Positions 7,019 to 15,365 of a DNA stretch of 35,049 bases are shown piece by piece. The notes under the pieces are model-generated. The model made no database searches. It had not been told where the DNA came from and worked only from the letters and a program-made list of their open reading frames with translations. The stretch's first letter is position 1. Each line of letters begins with the position of its first letter. Source of the DNA: an uncultured archaeon. Lineage in GTDB: Archaea; Micrarchaeota; Micrarchaeia; Anstonellales; Anstonellaceae. The stretch covers positions 1 to 35,049 of the forward strand of contig CABMCD010000019.1 of the NCBI GenBank assembly GCA_902384555.1, written 5' to 3'. The position numbers and the translations under genes are program-made.

Positions 7019-10000
7019 ATGGTGCGCCGAATCGAGGTCAGCCTGGGCACGTCGTTCAAGGACGCCGCGGCCGATGCCCTGCTGGAACGGCTCAAAACCG
7101 ATTTCGGCATGTCCGGCCTGCAAACCGTGCGGCGCGCCGAAGTCTATTCCTTTGAGGAGGATTTGGAGCCCTCCGACGCGCAGAAGCTGGCGGCCGAACT
7201 GCTTTCCGACCCGGTGAACCAACACTATTCGGTCGGCGAGCCGCTGGTTTCCGATTTCACCTATGCCATCGAAGTCGGCTTGCGCCCCGGAGTCAAGGAC
7301 AACGTGGGCGAGACGGCCCAGGCGGCCGCCGGCGACGTGCTGGGCCGGCCGCTGCAAGGCCATGTCTTCACCTCCATGCTCTTTCTCTTCTACGGCGAAT
7401 TTTTGCCCGAAAAGGCGCAGGCTCTTGCCGAGGGCGTGCTGTGCAACCCGCTCATCCAGCGCTGGAAGGGCTTTGCGGCCGCCGGCATCTCGTCCTACTA
7501 TGCGTCCCTTGACCTGCCCATCGCCGGCGCGTCCAACAAGGGCAGCGTATTCGAAATCCCGCTTCCGGCTGACGAGGCCGAGCTGGAGCGCATCTCCAAG
7601 CGCCGCCTCCTCGCCCTCTCCGTCGATGAGATGAAGGCGATTCGCGCCCACTATCAGGAGCCGGACGTGCGCGCCGCCCGCGCCAAACTCGGCCTGTCCA
7701 TCCATCCCACCGATGTGGAGCTGGAGGCGATTGCCCAGACGTGGTCGGAGCACTGCAAGCACAAAATCTTCAATGCCGACATCGCCTATGTGGACAAAAC
7801 CGAGAAGACAACGGAGAAAAAAACAGAAAAAACAAAAGACAAAAAGAAAAACAAGCAATCGAAATCAAGCGCTTCGGCCCATTCTCTCTCCTCATCTCCG
7901 AAGGTCATTCATTCCCTCTTCAAGACCTACATCCGCGCCACCACTGAATCCATCCACGCGGCCCAGCCCTACCTGCTCTCGGTCTTCACCGACAATGCCG
8001 GCATCCTCGCCATGGATGATACTTGGGCGCTGGCCATCAAGGTGGAAACCCACAACACGCCCTCCGCGCTTGACCCCTACGGCGGCGCGCTCACCGGCAT
8101 ATTGGGCGTCAACCGCGACGTGCTGGGCGCGGGCATGGGGGCCAAGCCCGTCTTCAACACCGACATCTTCTGCTTCGCCGACCCCAACTACGCCGGAACC
8201 ATCCCGCCGCGCCTGCTGCACCCGCGCCGCGTGTTCGAGGGCGTGCGCGCCGGCGTCGAGCGCGGCGGCAACGCATCCGGCATTCCCACCGTCAACGGCT
8301 CCATTTACTTCGACAACCGATACTTGGGCAAGCCGCTGGTCTACTGCGGCACGGGCGGCCTGATGCCCCGAAAAGTGCCCGACCCCCGCGCGCCGAACCA
8401 GCGGGCCAGCCAGGGCGACCTGGACGCCAGCTCCTCTACCGGCGGCGTGGTTTGCGTTTCCCATCTCAAATACCACAAAGCCGGCGACCGCATCTTCATG
8501 GTGGGCGGCCGGGTGGGCAAGGACGGCATCCATGGCGCCACCTTCTCATCCGAGGGCCTGCACGAGGGCTCGCCCACCTCGGCCGTGCAATTGGGCGACC
8601 CGATTACGCAGAAGAACGTGCTCGACTTCCTGCTCGCCTCCCGCGACGCGGGCCTGCATTCCGGCCTCACCGACGACGGCGCCGGCGGGCTTTCCTCCTC
8701 GGTGGGCGAGATGGCGAACGATGCGGGCGGCGCGCTCATCCATCTGGAGCGCTGTCCGCTCAAGTACCCGGGCCTCGACCCGTGGGAAATCCTGCTCTCC
8801 GAATCGCAGGAGCGCATGACGGTGGCCGTGCCGGCCGACAAGGCGGGCGACTTCGCCGCGCTGGCCGTGCGCTTCGGCGTCGAGGCCACCGACATCGGCG
8901 AGTTCGAATCTTCGGGCTTTTTGCAGGTGCGCTACCATTCACAGGTGGTCGCTCATCTTGACCTCAAGTTCTTGCACAACGGCGTGCCCAAGATGCATCT
9001 GGAGGCGGAGTGGAGCGAGGATGAGGGCTTGGAAGAGCCGGACCTCGAACTGCCCTCCGACCTCAAGGTCGAACTGCTGGCCCTGCTTGCGCGCCCCAAC
9101 ATCTGCTCCAAAGAGTCGGTCATCCGCCAATATGACCACGAAGTGCAGGGCATGAGCGTCATCAAGCCCCTGTGCGGCGCCTCGGCCTCCGGGCCTTCCG
9201 ATGCGGCCGTGTTGCAGCCCATTCCCGACCTCTCCTGGGGCGTGGTGGCCTCCCACGGCCTCTGCCCCCGTTTCAGCGACCTCGACCCCTACCACATGGC
9301 CATGCTGGCGCTGGACGAGGCGGTGCGCAACTATGTGGCCGCCGGCGGCGACCCGGCCTGCTGGGGCGCGCTGGACAACTTCTGCTGGCCTGACCCCATC
9401 GTCTCCTCCAAGAACCCGGACGGCAAGCGCAAGCTCGCGGCGCTGGTGCGAACCTGCCAAGGTTTGTCCGAGGCCTGCAAGGCTTACGCCCTGCCGCTGG
9501 TGTCGGGAAAGGATTCGATGAAAAACGACTACGCGCACGGCTCCATCCGCATTTCGGTCCCGCCCACCCTGCTCGTCAGCCTCGTGGGCCGCATCGACGA
9601 TGTCGAGCGCGCCGTGGCGTCCGACTTCAAGAAGGCGGGCGACCTCATCTACGTGCTGGGCACCACCAAGGACGAGCTGGGCGGCTCGGAATATTACGCC
9701 CTGCACGAATGTCTGGGCGCCAGGGTGCCGCAGGTGGATTTGAAGGCCAACAAGGCCCTCTATCATGCGCTGCATGCCGCCATGACGGACGGCCTTGTCG
9801 CATCTGCCCATGACTGCTCGGACGGCGGCCTTGGCGTGGCGCTGGCCGAATGCTGCATCGGCTCCGGCTTTGGCGCCAGCGTCAAGCTCACCCAAGTGCC
9901 CCAGCGCGCCGAGGACGGAGCGTCCCCTTCCGGCCCGTCCTCCTTCCTGCGGGACGACAAAATCCTCTTCTCTGAATCCGCCGGCCGCTTCGTGGTGAGC

Positions 10001-10177
10001 GTGCGCCCCGAAAACAAGGCCAAATTCGAGAAGGCGATGGAAGGCACGGCCTTTGCCGTTATCGGCGAAGTGCTGGAAAACGCCGAGCTTCGCATCGAGG
10101 GCACCCGGTCCGGCGCGCCGATGAGCGTGCCGGTCGGCGATTTGAAGTCCGCGCACCAGCGGACCATCACGTGGTGA
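7019..10177 (+). CDS. purL: phosphoribosylformylglycinamidine synthase, PurL with N-terminal PurS-like repeats
   Basis: This is the synthetase part (1052 aa) of the fourth purine step, converting FGAR, glutamine and ATP to FGAM with ammonia from PurQ. Residues 1-150 hold two PurS-like units: the first ends with AELLSDPVNQ and the second has VGLRPGVKDNVGE and GVLCNPLIQR. The catalytic part has QTWSEHCKHKIF (about 240-251), VETHNTPSALDPYGGA, SGLTDDGAGGLSSSVGE and HDCSDGGLGVALAE. Most archaea encode a PurL of 700-770 aa and a separate PurS, so the fusion is notable. A Lys/Thr/Ser-rich insert at about 259-295 interrupts the conserved region. The ATG at 7019 fits a leaderless mRNA and gives a natural PurS-like N-terminus; the frame is open further upstream into secD, but that part is not protein-like. 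Confidence 0.93.
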   Translation: MVRRIEVSLGTSFKDAAADALLERLKTDFGMSGLQTVRRAEVYSFEEDLEPSDAQKLAAELLSDPVNQHYSVGEPLVSDFTYAIEVGLRPGVKDNVGETAQAAAGDVLGRPLQGHVFTSMLFLFYGEFLPEKAQALAEGVLCNPLIQRWKGFAAAGISSYYASLDLPIAGASNKGSVFEIPLPADEAELERISKRRLLALSVDEMKAIRAHYQEPDVRAARAKLGLSIHPTDVELEAIAQTWSEHCKHKIFNADIAYVDKTEKTTEKKTEKTKDKKKNKQSKSSASAHSLSSSPKVIHSLFKTYIRATTESIHAAQPYLLSVFTDNAGILAMDDTWALAIKVETHNTPSALDPYGGALTGILGVNRDVLGAGMGAKPVFNTDIFCFADPNYAGTIPPRLLHPRRVFEGVRAGVERGGNASGIPTVNGSIYFDNRYLGKPLVYCGTGGLMPRKVPDPRAPNQRASQGDLDASSSTGGVVCVSHLKYHKAGDRIFMVGGRVGKDGIHGATFSSEGLHEGSPTSAVQLGDPITQKNVLDFLLASRDAGLHSGLTDDGAGGLSSSVGEMANDAGGALIHLERCPLKYPGLDPWEILLSESQERMTVAVPADKAGDFAALAVRFGVEATDIGEFESSGFLQVRYHSQVVAHLDLKFLHNGVPKMHLEAEWSEDEGLEEPDLELPSDLKVELLALLARPNICSKESVIRQYDHEVQGMSVIKPLCGASASGPSDAAVLQPIPDLSWGVVASHGLCPRFSDLDPYHMAMLALDEAVRNYVAAGGDPACWGALDNFCWPDPIVSSKNPDGKRKLAALVRTCQGLSEACKAYALPLVSGKDSMKNDYAHGSIRISVPPTLLVSLVGRIDDVERAVASDFKKAGDLIYVLGTTKDELGGSEYYALHECLGARVPQVDLKANKALYHALHAAMTDGLVASAHDCSDGGLGVALAECCIGSGFGASVKLTQVPQRAEDGASPSGPSSFLRDDKILFSESAGRFVVSVRPENKAKFEKAMEGTAFAVIGEVLENAELRIEGTRSGAPMSVPVGDLKSAHQRTITW

Positions 10178-10182
10178 TTTTC

Positions 10183-11058
10183 ATGGCCTCCTCTCCCCGC
10201 GCACTCATCCTGACCGGCTTTGGAATCAACTGCGAGTTTGAGACCGCCTACGCCCTGCGCATGGGCGGCGCCAAAACCGAATTCATGCACTTCAACCAAC
10301 TGCAGCAGGGCAGCGGCGCCGCGCTGGAGGACTTCCAAATCCTCGCGCTGCCGGGCGGCTTCTCCTTCGGAGACGACATCCAGTCCGGGCGCGTGCTGGC
10401 CAACAAATTCAAATACAAGCTGCACGCCCCGCTCAAGAAATTCGTGGATGCCGAAAAGCCCGTCTTGGGCATCTGCAACGGCTTTCAGGTGCTGGTTCAG
10501 CTGGGCATATTGCCCGGCTGGAACAATTGGGAGCGCAAGATGACGCTGGCCCGCAACGCGCGGGGGCGCTTCGAGGAGCGCTGGGTGCGCCTGCGCAGCG
10601 AGGATTCGGCCTGCCCCTTCGCCCGCCACGCGGGCGTGCTGTCCATGCCGGTGCGCCATGGCGAGGGTCAGGTGGTGTTTTCCAGCCAAGCCGACCTCAA
10701 ACAGATGCAGGACGGCATGCAAATCGTTTTCCGTTATGCTGACGAGGAGGGCAATGCGGCCTCGGCTTATCCGCTCAACCCCAACGGCTCAGCCGATTCC
10801 ATCGCCGGCGTGTGCAACCCCGGCGGCAACGTGCTGGGCCTGATGCCGCACCCGGAGTGCCATTTGCGCTACACGCAATCGCCCGATTGGACGGCCAATC
10901 CGCCGGTTGTGAGAAAAAAGAAGGAAAGCGAAGGCGTGCTGGGCAAGCTGGCTTCGGCTCTGGGCCTGGTTTCCAAACCCGTCATTTCCGAGCCGGCCGA
11001 CGAGGGCAACTGCACCGTGCTGTTCAGCAATCTCGTCGAATACGCGCGCAAGTTCTGA
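10183..11058 (+). CDS. purQ: phosphoribosylformylglycinamidine synthase, glutaminase subunit PurQ
   Basis: PurQ (291 aa) is the class I glutamine amidotransferase that supplies ammonia to PurL. The nucleophile is Cys98 in VLGICNGFQV; the His-Glu pair is His223/Glu225 in LMPHPECH. The N-terminal ILTGFGINCEFE and GGFSFGDDI are typical of PurQ. It is longer than the usual 220-230 aa: a basic and Ser/Gly-rich insert (RKKKESEG and after, about 245-275) lies between the active-site His and the C-terminal strand NCTVLFSNLVEYA. The ATG at 10183 has GGTGA five bases upstream, formed by the last codons of purL; the stop of purL lies five bases before this ATG, so translation is probably coupled. Confidence 0.92.
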   Translation: MASSPRALILTGFGINCEFETAYALRMGGAKTEFMHFNQLQQGSGAALEDFQILALPGGFSFGDDIQSGRVLANKFKYKLHAPLKKFVDAEKPVLGICNGFQVLVQLGILPGWNNWERKMTLARNARGRFEERWVRLRSEDSACPFARHAGVLSMPVRHGEGQVVFSSQADLKQMQDGMQIVFRYADEEGNAASAYPLNPNGSADSIAGVCNPGGNVLGLMPHPECHLRYTQSPDWTANPPVVRKKKESEGVLGKLASALGLVSKPVISEPADEGNCTVLFSNLVEYARKF

Positions 11059-11062
11059 TATC

Positions 11063-11073
11063 TTTTTATTTAT
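11063..11073 (+). promoter_or_regulatory. TATA-like box for purF (leaderless)
   Basis: The TTTTTATTTAT tract lies about 24 bases before the ATG at 11092. The AAGGGA just before the ATG is too close to serve as an SD, so a leaderless mRNA is the better reading. Confidence 0.5.
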
Positions 11074-11091
11074 CACCCGCGAATAAGGGAT

Positions 11092-12615
11092 ATGGGAAAG
11101 AAATCAACCTCTCCTAAATCATTTACGTTCTTTTCTTCTGTCGACGACCACGCCCTGCACGAGGAATGCGGCGTAATCGGCGCCATCTCCTTCTCCAAGC
11201 AGGACGTCTCCCCTCTTCTTTATCGCGCCCTCATCGCCCTGCAGCACCGCGGGCAGGATGCGGCCGGCATGGCGGTGGGGGACTCCAAATCCAAGAAAAT
11301 CAACCTTCACAAGGGCCTCGGCCTGGTCACCGACGTGTTCGAGGCGTCCTCCGTTTCCGGCCTTCGCGGCCCTCTGGGCGGGGCGCACGGGGGCTATCCC
11401 ACCATCGGCCCCGGCCATGTCGAGGATGCCCAGCCCTTTTTGGAGGACGAGCCCCTCGGCGGCGTGGCGCTGGCCCACAACGGCAACATCGCCAACTACG
11501 GCACCGTGCGCGCCCAATTCGAGAAGACGGGGCGCGTGTTTTGCTCGACTTGCGATGCGGACCTGATTCTCGCCGTGCTGGTCAAGCACCTGAAAGCTGC
11601 AAAATTGGACATTTTCAAAGCGGTTTCCCTCTCCATGGACGAGCTGGACGGCTCCTATTCGGTGTGCGCCATCACCGCCGCCGGCGAGCTCATCGTGTAT
11701 CGCGACCCGCACGCCATCCGGCCCCTGTGTTGGGGAAAGAACGAGGACTTCATGATGTTCGCCTCCGAATCCACGGCGCTGGACATCAACGACGTGCCCC
11801 TGCTGGGCGACGTGGGGCCGGGCGAGGCGCTGGTCATCAGCCTTGAGGGCAAGGTGCAGAAAAAGCAACTCATCCCCCACCCGCAGAAACGGCACTGCAT
11901 GTTCGAATACGTCTATTTCTCCCGCCCCGACTCGATTGCGCAGGGCCAGCTCATCTACGACGTGCGCCGCGAGCTGGGGCGCCGCCTCGCCAAGGCCGCG
12001 CCGGCATCGGCCGACATCGTGGTGGCCGTGCCCGACACCAGCCGCCCGGCCGCCGAGGGCTATTCGCGCGCCAGCGGCATCCCCATCGAGGAGGGGCTGA
12101 TGAAAAACCGCTACGTGGGCCGCACCTTCATCATGGCGGGGCAGTCCAAGCGCCTCGAGGCCGTGAAACTCAAGCTCAATGCCGTGCGCCCGCTGGTGGC
12201 CGGCAAGCGCATCGTGCTGATTGACGACTCGATTGTGCGCGGCACCACCTCCGGCCCCATCCTCAAGCTCTTGCGCGACGCGGGCGCGAAGGAAATCCAT
12301 CTGCGCATCGCCTGCCCGCCCGTCATCTCGCCCTGCTTTTATGGCGTCGATTTGCCCACCTATCATGAATTGGTGGCCGCCAACCATTCGGTGGAGGAAA
12401 TCTGCCAGATGGTGGGCGCCGACTCGCTGGCCTTTTCCACCATCGACGATTTGGTGGGCGCGATTGGGCTGGGGAAAGACAACCTCTGTTTAGGCTGCGT
12501 CAACGGAAAATACCCCACCCAATTGGGCAACGACATCGCGGCCATGCTCAAAAAGCACGGCTCCGACCCCAACGTGCGGGTGTGGGAGCAGGCGCATCCG
12601 GCCAAGAAGAAATAG
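11092..12615 (+). CDS. purF: amidophosphoribosyltransferase PurF
   Basis: PurF (507 aa) makes 5-phosphoribosylamine from PRPP and glutamine, the first committed purine step. The Ntn-type glutaminase begins at Cys26 in HEECGVIGAI after a short N-terminal extension that is probably cleaved to expose the Cys, as in the Bacillus enzyme. LQHRGQDAAGM and AHNGNIANY follow. The phosphoribosyltransferase half has the PRPP loop RIVLIDDSIVRGTTS. Cysteines in KRHCMFEYVYFSRPDS, ACPPVISPCFYG and NLCLGCVNGKYPTQ match the positions that bind a 4Fe-4S cluster in the Bacillus subtilis type, so an oxygen-sensitive cluster is likely. It follows purQ by 33 bases with its own promoter. Confidence 0.94.
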   Translation: MGKKSTSPKSFTFFSSVDDHALHEECGVIGAISFSKQDVSPLLYRALIALQHRGQDAAGMAVGDSKSKKINLHKGLGLVTDVFEASSVSGLRGPLGGAHGGYPTIGPGHVEDAQPFLEDEPLGGVALAHNGNIANYGTVRAQFEKTGRVFCSTCDADLILAVLVKHLKAAKLDIFKAVSLSMDELDGSYSVCAITAAGELIVYRDPHAIRPLCWGKNEDFMMFASESTALDINDVPLLGDVGPGEALVISLEGKVQKKQLIPHPQKRHCMFEYVYFSRPDSIAQGQLIYDVRRELGRRLAKAAPASADIVVAVPDTSRPAAEGYSRASGIPIEEGLMKNRYVGRTFIMAGQSKRLEAVKLKLNAVRPLVAGKRIVLIDDSIVRGTTSGPILKLLRDAGAKEIHLRIACPPVISPCFYGVDLPTYHELVAANHSVEEICQMVGADSLAFSTIDDLVGAIGLGKDNLCLGCVNGKYPTQLGNDIAAMLKKHGSDPNVRVWEQAHPAKKK

Positions 12616-12648
12616 GATTGGCAAAAGGAAAATTGGAAAAAGCAGCCG

Positions 12649-13281
12649 TCAGAACTGGCTGTAATGCCGGGCGAGCGCCAGATATTTTTCTCTGGCCTCT
12701 TCCATGAGCGGGCCGGCCTTGACGACTTCAATCGCGGCTTGGGAGAACGGCCTGTAGAATCCCCGCGTCCAGTATTGTTCGCCGTCCACTACCATCCATC
12801 CGGCCGCGGAAAAGGCCAAATCCAACAGCTTTCGGAACGCGGCCGGGTTGTCGCTGGCTTCGGCTGCCAGCTCCAGGGCCGTCTTAGCCGCCTCCTTGCC
12901 GTATTTGGCCACGAATAGCTGGTTGGCGTCGTTTCTGGCCATCTTGGCGCTTTCCACCATCATCCGGACCGAGACGGCCTTCTCTTCGAGGCTGTGGGCG
13001 TGTTCAAGGTGGAGCTTGGCCAGTTCGAAATGCTGCATGTGCAGCTGGTTGCGCCGGCCAATCATCTCGGCCGTCTGCTCGATGAACTTGATGGCCGTTC
13101 CGTCCAGCGGCAGGACAATTTCCCTCACTGACAGCAGGAGATTGTCGGCCGTTTTGAAGATGTTTTTGTTGCCATCCAGCGCGGTCAGGAACTCCCGGCC
13201 TGCGCGAATCTCCATCACATTGGGGGTTCCGCGAGCGTTGGGGAGTATTCCAGTTAAGGGTTTAACGGCTTGGGTGGTCAT
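12649..13281 (-). CDS. hypothetical protein, mostly helical
   Basis: I do not recognise this 210-aa protein. It has no signal peptide or membrane segment. From about residue 60 to 150 it looks helical and charged (HFELAKLHLEHAHSLEEKA, then EAAKTALELAAEA), followed by a more hydrophobic FSAAGWMVVDGEQYWTRGFY segment. It has no cysteines and no obvious catalytic motif. The ATG at 13281 is supported by a CTTAATT box centred about 25 bases upstream, so it is probably leaderless. It is divergent from the PadR-like regulator at 13373, whose promoter lies close by, and regulation by that protein is possible. It converges with purF. Confidence 0.7.
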   Translation of the reverse strand: MTTQAVKPLTGILPNARGTPNVMEIRAGREFLTALDGNKNIFKTADNLLLSVREIVLPLDGTAIKFIEQTAEMIGRRNQLHMQHFELAKLHLEHAHSLEEKAVSVRMMVESAKMARNDANQLFVAKYGKEAAKTALELAAEASDNPAAFRKLLDLAFSAAGWMVVDGEQYWTRGFYRPFSQAAIEVVKAGPLMEEAREKYLALARHYSQF

Positions 13282-13301
13282 ATTCTGCGCCTTGAGAGAG
13301 C

Positions 13302-13309
13302 AATTAAGC
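13302..13309 (-). promoter_or_regulatory. TATA-like box for the gene at 12649-13281
   Basis: AATTAAGC (minus strand GCTTAATT) is centred about 25 bases before the ATG at 13281. Confidence 0.45.
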
Positions 13310-13343
13310 TCGGCTTTAATGTATTTTCTTATGCAAAACCGCC

Positions 13344-13350
13344 TTTATAT
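13344..13350 (+). promoter_or_regulatory. TATA-like box for the PadR-like gene
   Basis: TTTATAT is centred 26 bases before the in-frame GTG at 13373. It argues against the upstream ATGs at 13319, 13331 and 13355, which would lie before or at the box. Confidence 0.45.
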
Positions 13351-13372
13351 TCCTATGTTCCGAAGGCCTCTC

Positions 13373-13702
13373 GTGGCTTCCAAACCGAAAATTTCTTCCC
13401 TGTCCCCCGCCCTGCGCCGGCTCGAGCAGTCCGTTACGGTGGGCAACCTCTGGCTCTCGGTGCTCTCGCTGGCTTGCAGGCGCAAAATCTACGCCTACAA
13501 CCTGCCGGAGGAAATCCAGCGCGCTTTCGGCTTCACGCCCAGCCGCCTGCTGGTCTATCTGGTGCTCTACCGCCTCGAGGGAGAGGAGCTGCTCACGTCC
13601 GCGGAAGACGGCCGGCGGCGCTATTATTCGATTACCGCAAAAGGCCGCCAGGCGCTGGCTCAGGGAAAGGGCCTGCTGAAGAAGCGGGGAAGCGAACTTT
13701 AA
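13373..13702 (+). CDS. PadR-like winged-helix transcription regulator
   Basis: This protein of about 109 aa ends with a winged-helix wing typical of the PadR group: LYRLEGEELLTS, then EDGRRRYYSITAKGRQAL, where a basic turn leads into YY and an ITAKG strand-helix. The preceding helices (IYAYNLPEEIQRAF and FTPSRLLVYLVL) are in the right place for the recognition helix. PadR proteins are usually repressors that bind near their own or neighbouring promoters. The start is uncertain: GTG 13373 fits the TATA-like box, and ATG 13355 gives six more residues. The divergent unknown gene and the downstream lipoprotein-apbE pair are candidate targets. Confidence 0.7.
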   Translation: MASKPKISSLSPALRRLEQSVTVGNLWLSVLSLACRRKIYAYNLPEEIQRAFGFTPSRLLVYLVLYRLEGEELLTSAEDGRRRYYSITAKGRQALAQGKGLLKKRGSEL

Positions 13703-13750
13703 GCGGGTGTTTTCCGTCTTCCCAAATCATTCCAAAATCTTTAGTTATGA

Positions 13751-13759
13751 TTTATATAT
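13751..13759 (+). promoter_or_regulatory. TATA-like box for the lipoprotein-apbE operon
   Basis: TTTATATAT lies about 35 bases before the ATG at 13790. Transcription would start near 13780, leaving a leader of about ten bases that contains the GGTGA SD at 13781-13785. Confidence 0.5.
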
Positions 13760-13789
13760 CCTGCATGCCTGCCTATTCTTGGTGAACTC

Positions 13790-14440
13790 ATGATAGAATC
13801 CATGCTTCCAACGTCCGGCCGGGGTGTCCCCGTGCTGGCCATCGTGCTCGTCGGCCTGCTGGCGCTCTCGCTGGTGCTGGCCGGATGCGCGCAGAGCGCC
13901 TCCAGCCCGTCCAATGGCAGCGCCATGGCGCAGGGTGCCAACGCATCGGTTCCCGTCTCGGACGGCAAGCCCGGCTCCATGCCCATCAAGCCTTCGGCCG
14001 ATGGCGTCGCGCCCCCTTCCAGCGGCTCGGGGGCCATGCCCTCCAAGTCCGGCTCCGGCGCGGCCGTGTCCAACGGCAGCGCAATGGCCGACAACAAGAC
14101 CGGCTATGACAAGACGCAGATGGCCATCGCCTCCATCCTGCCCGACGGCGCATACGAGAAGAACGTCACCTACGCCTACCACAGCGGCGAGGAGACGGCC
14201 GACATCCAAATCAGCGTCAAGGACGACGTGGTCACGGCCGCCTCGGTCAAGCTGGTGGGCTCGCCCAACTCGGTCTCGCAGCGCATCGCCAACAACTTCA
14301 ACGATGCCCTGCCCGGTTTGGTGGTGGGCAAGAAAATCAACGAGCTGAACCTCCCCCACAACGTGGCGGGCAGCTCGCTGACCACGGCTGCGTTCGCAGG
14401 CTATGTGGACGAGCTGGTGCAAAGCCGCGGGGCCGCATAA
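13790..14440 (+). CDS. lipoprotein with C-terminal FMN-binding-like domain
   Basis: This 216-aa protein has a hydrophobic signal (about 13-31) and a lipobox LAGC with Cys33, so it is probably lipid-anchored outside the membrane. A Ser/Gly/Ala/Pro-rich linker (34-100) leads to a domain (about 105-212) resembling FMN_bind proteins: YEKNVTYAYHSG, ADIQISVKDDVVTAASV, and near the end NVAGSSLTTAAF. The last aligns with the flavinylation motif SGATxT, making Thr198 the candidate for phosphoester-linked FMN. The next gene, two bases on, encodes ApbE, the enzyme that makes this link, which supports the call. Its role would be electron transfer outside the cytoplasm. The motif is degenerate (AGSSLT), so flavinylation is inferred. 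SD GGTGA precedes the ATG. Confidence 0.72.
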   Translation: MIESMLPTSGRGVPVLAIVLVGLLALSLVLAGCAQSASSPSNGSAMAQGANASVPVSDGKPGSMPIKPSADGVAPPSSGSGAMPSKSGSGAAVSNGSAMADNKTGYDKTQMAIASILPDGAYEKNVTYAYHSGEETADIQISVKDDVVTAASVKLVGSPNSVSQRIANNFNDALPGLVVGKKINELNLPHNVAGSSLTTAAFAGYVDELVQSRGAA

Positions 14441-14442
14441 GC

Positions 14443-15342
14443 ATGGAGTTGCAAACCCAATCCCGGGAGCTGCTGGGCTCGGTGTTCGAGATAAAATTGC
14501 CGGCCCGGCACTCCCCCCTTTTTTCATCTTGTTTTTCGGAAATTGCGCGCATCGAGCGCGCCTATTCGCGTTTTCTGCCCGATTCCGAGCTGACGCGCCT
14601 GAACTCCAATTTGGGGCCATGGCAGGATGCCGGGCCGGAAATGCTCTCGCTTGTGCAGCAGGCCGAACAGTTCCACAAACTAACCGGCGGCCATTTCGAC
14701 ATCACGCTCAAATCCGCGCTGGAAGAAATGGGCTACGGCCCGAAAATAAAAAAAGAAAGAAAACAAAACTCGGGCCATTTCCTCTCTTTCCTCAATCTGT
14801 CCTCCTCCCGGCCCCAAATCAATATGCAAAAAGGCCAAATCCGCCTCTCCCAGCCCATCGAGTTCGGCGGGCTTGGCAAGGGCTATGCCCTCGACCGGCT
14901 GGCCTCGCTGCTTGAGGCGGCCGGCGTCGGGCACTATTACCTCAACGGCGGGGGCGATATCTACGCCAAGCGCGCGCCCGGAGAAGAGCCTTGGCCGGTG
15001 CTGCTGGAGCACCCCGACGACCCCGAGCGCGCAATAGGGAAAGTGGAGCTGGACGGGCAGGCCATTGCCGGCTCGGCCCCCAACCGGCGCAAATGGGGCG
15101 CAAAGGGCGAGATGCACCACCTGCTTAACGCCAAAACCAAGAAGCCGGCGCAGGGCGTCAAGGCCATCTTCGTGCTGGCCCAGACCGGCATCGAGGCGGA
15201 TGCCTATTCCACGGCCATTTTCACGGCCGGTTTCGAGGAGGGCATCGAAATGTCGTGGAAGCTGCCGGTGAAGATTCTGATGGTTTCATCGGAAGGCAAG
15301 ATGTATCAGACGCCCGGCTTCGGGGCCGAGCTGTTTGATTGA
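14443..15342 (+). CDS. apbE: FAD:protein FMN transferase (ApbE family)
   Basis: ApbE (299 aa) transfers FMN from FAD to a Thr/Ser of target proteins, using Mg. Family marks in order are IERAYSRFLPDSELTRLN (38-54), TGGHFDITL (81-89), EFGGLGKGYALDRL (140-153), HYYLNGGGDIYA (164-175), HHLLNAKTKKPA (225-236) and DAYSTAIFTAG (253-263), the last carrying metal ligands in the family. An insert rich in Lys and Ser (about 100-123) follows FDITLKSALEEM. No signal peptide or lipobox is present, unlike most bacterial ApbE, which act in the periplasm. It is coupled to the FMN-binding-like lipoprotein two bases upstream, its obvious substrate. Confidence 0.9.
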   Translation: MELQTQSRELLGSVFEIKLPARHSPLFSSCFSEIARIERAYSRFLPDSELTRLNSNLGPWQDAGPEMLSLVQQAEQFHKLTGGHFDITLKSALEEMGYGPKIKKERKQNSGHFLSFLNLSSSRPQINMQKGQIRLSQPIEFGGLGKGYALDRLASLLEAAGVGHYYLNGGGDIYAKRAPGEEPWPVLLEHPDDPERAIGKVELDGQAIAGSAPNRRKWGAKGEMHHLLNAKTKKPAQGVKAIFVLAQTGIEADAYSTAIFTAGFEEGIEMSWKLPVKILMVSSEGKMYQTPGFGAELFD

Positions 15343-15365
15343 GGGCCGGCGATAGGTTCAAGAAG

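Noticed and set aside
12848..13372. Long N-terminal extension of the PadR-like protein
   Set aside because: It runs antisense through the gene at 12649-13281 and is not protein-like; a TATA-like box lies just before GTG 13373.
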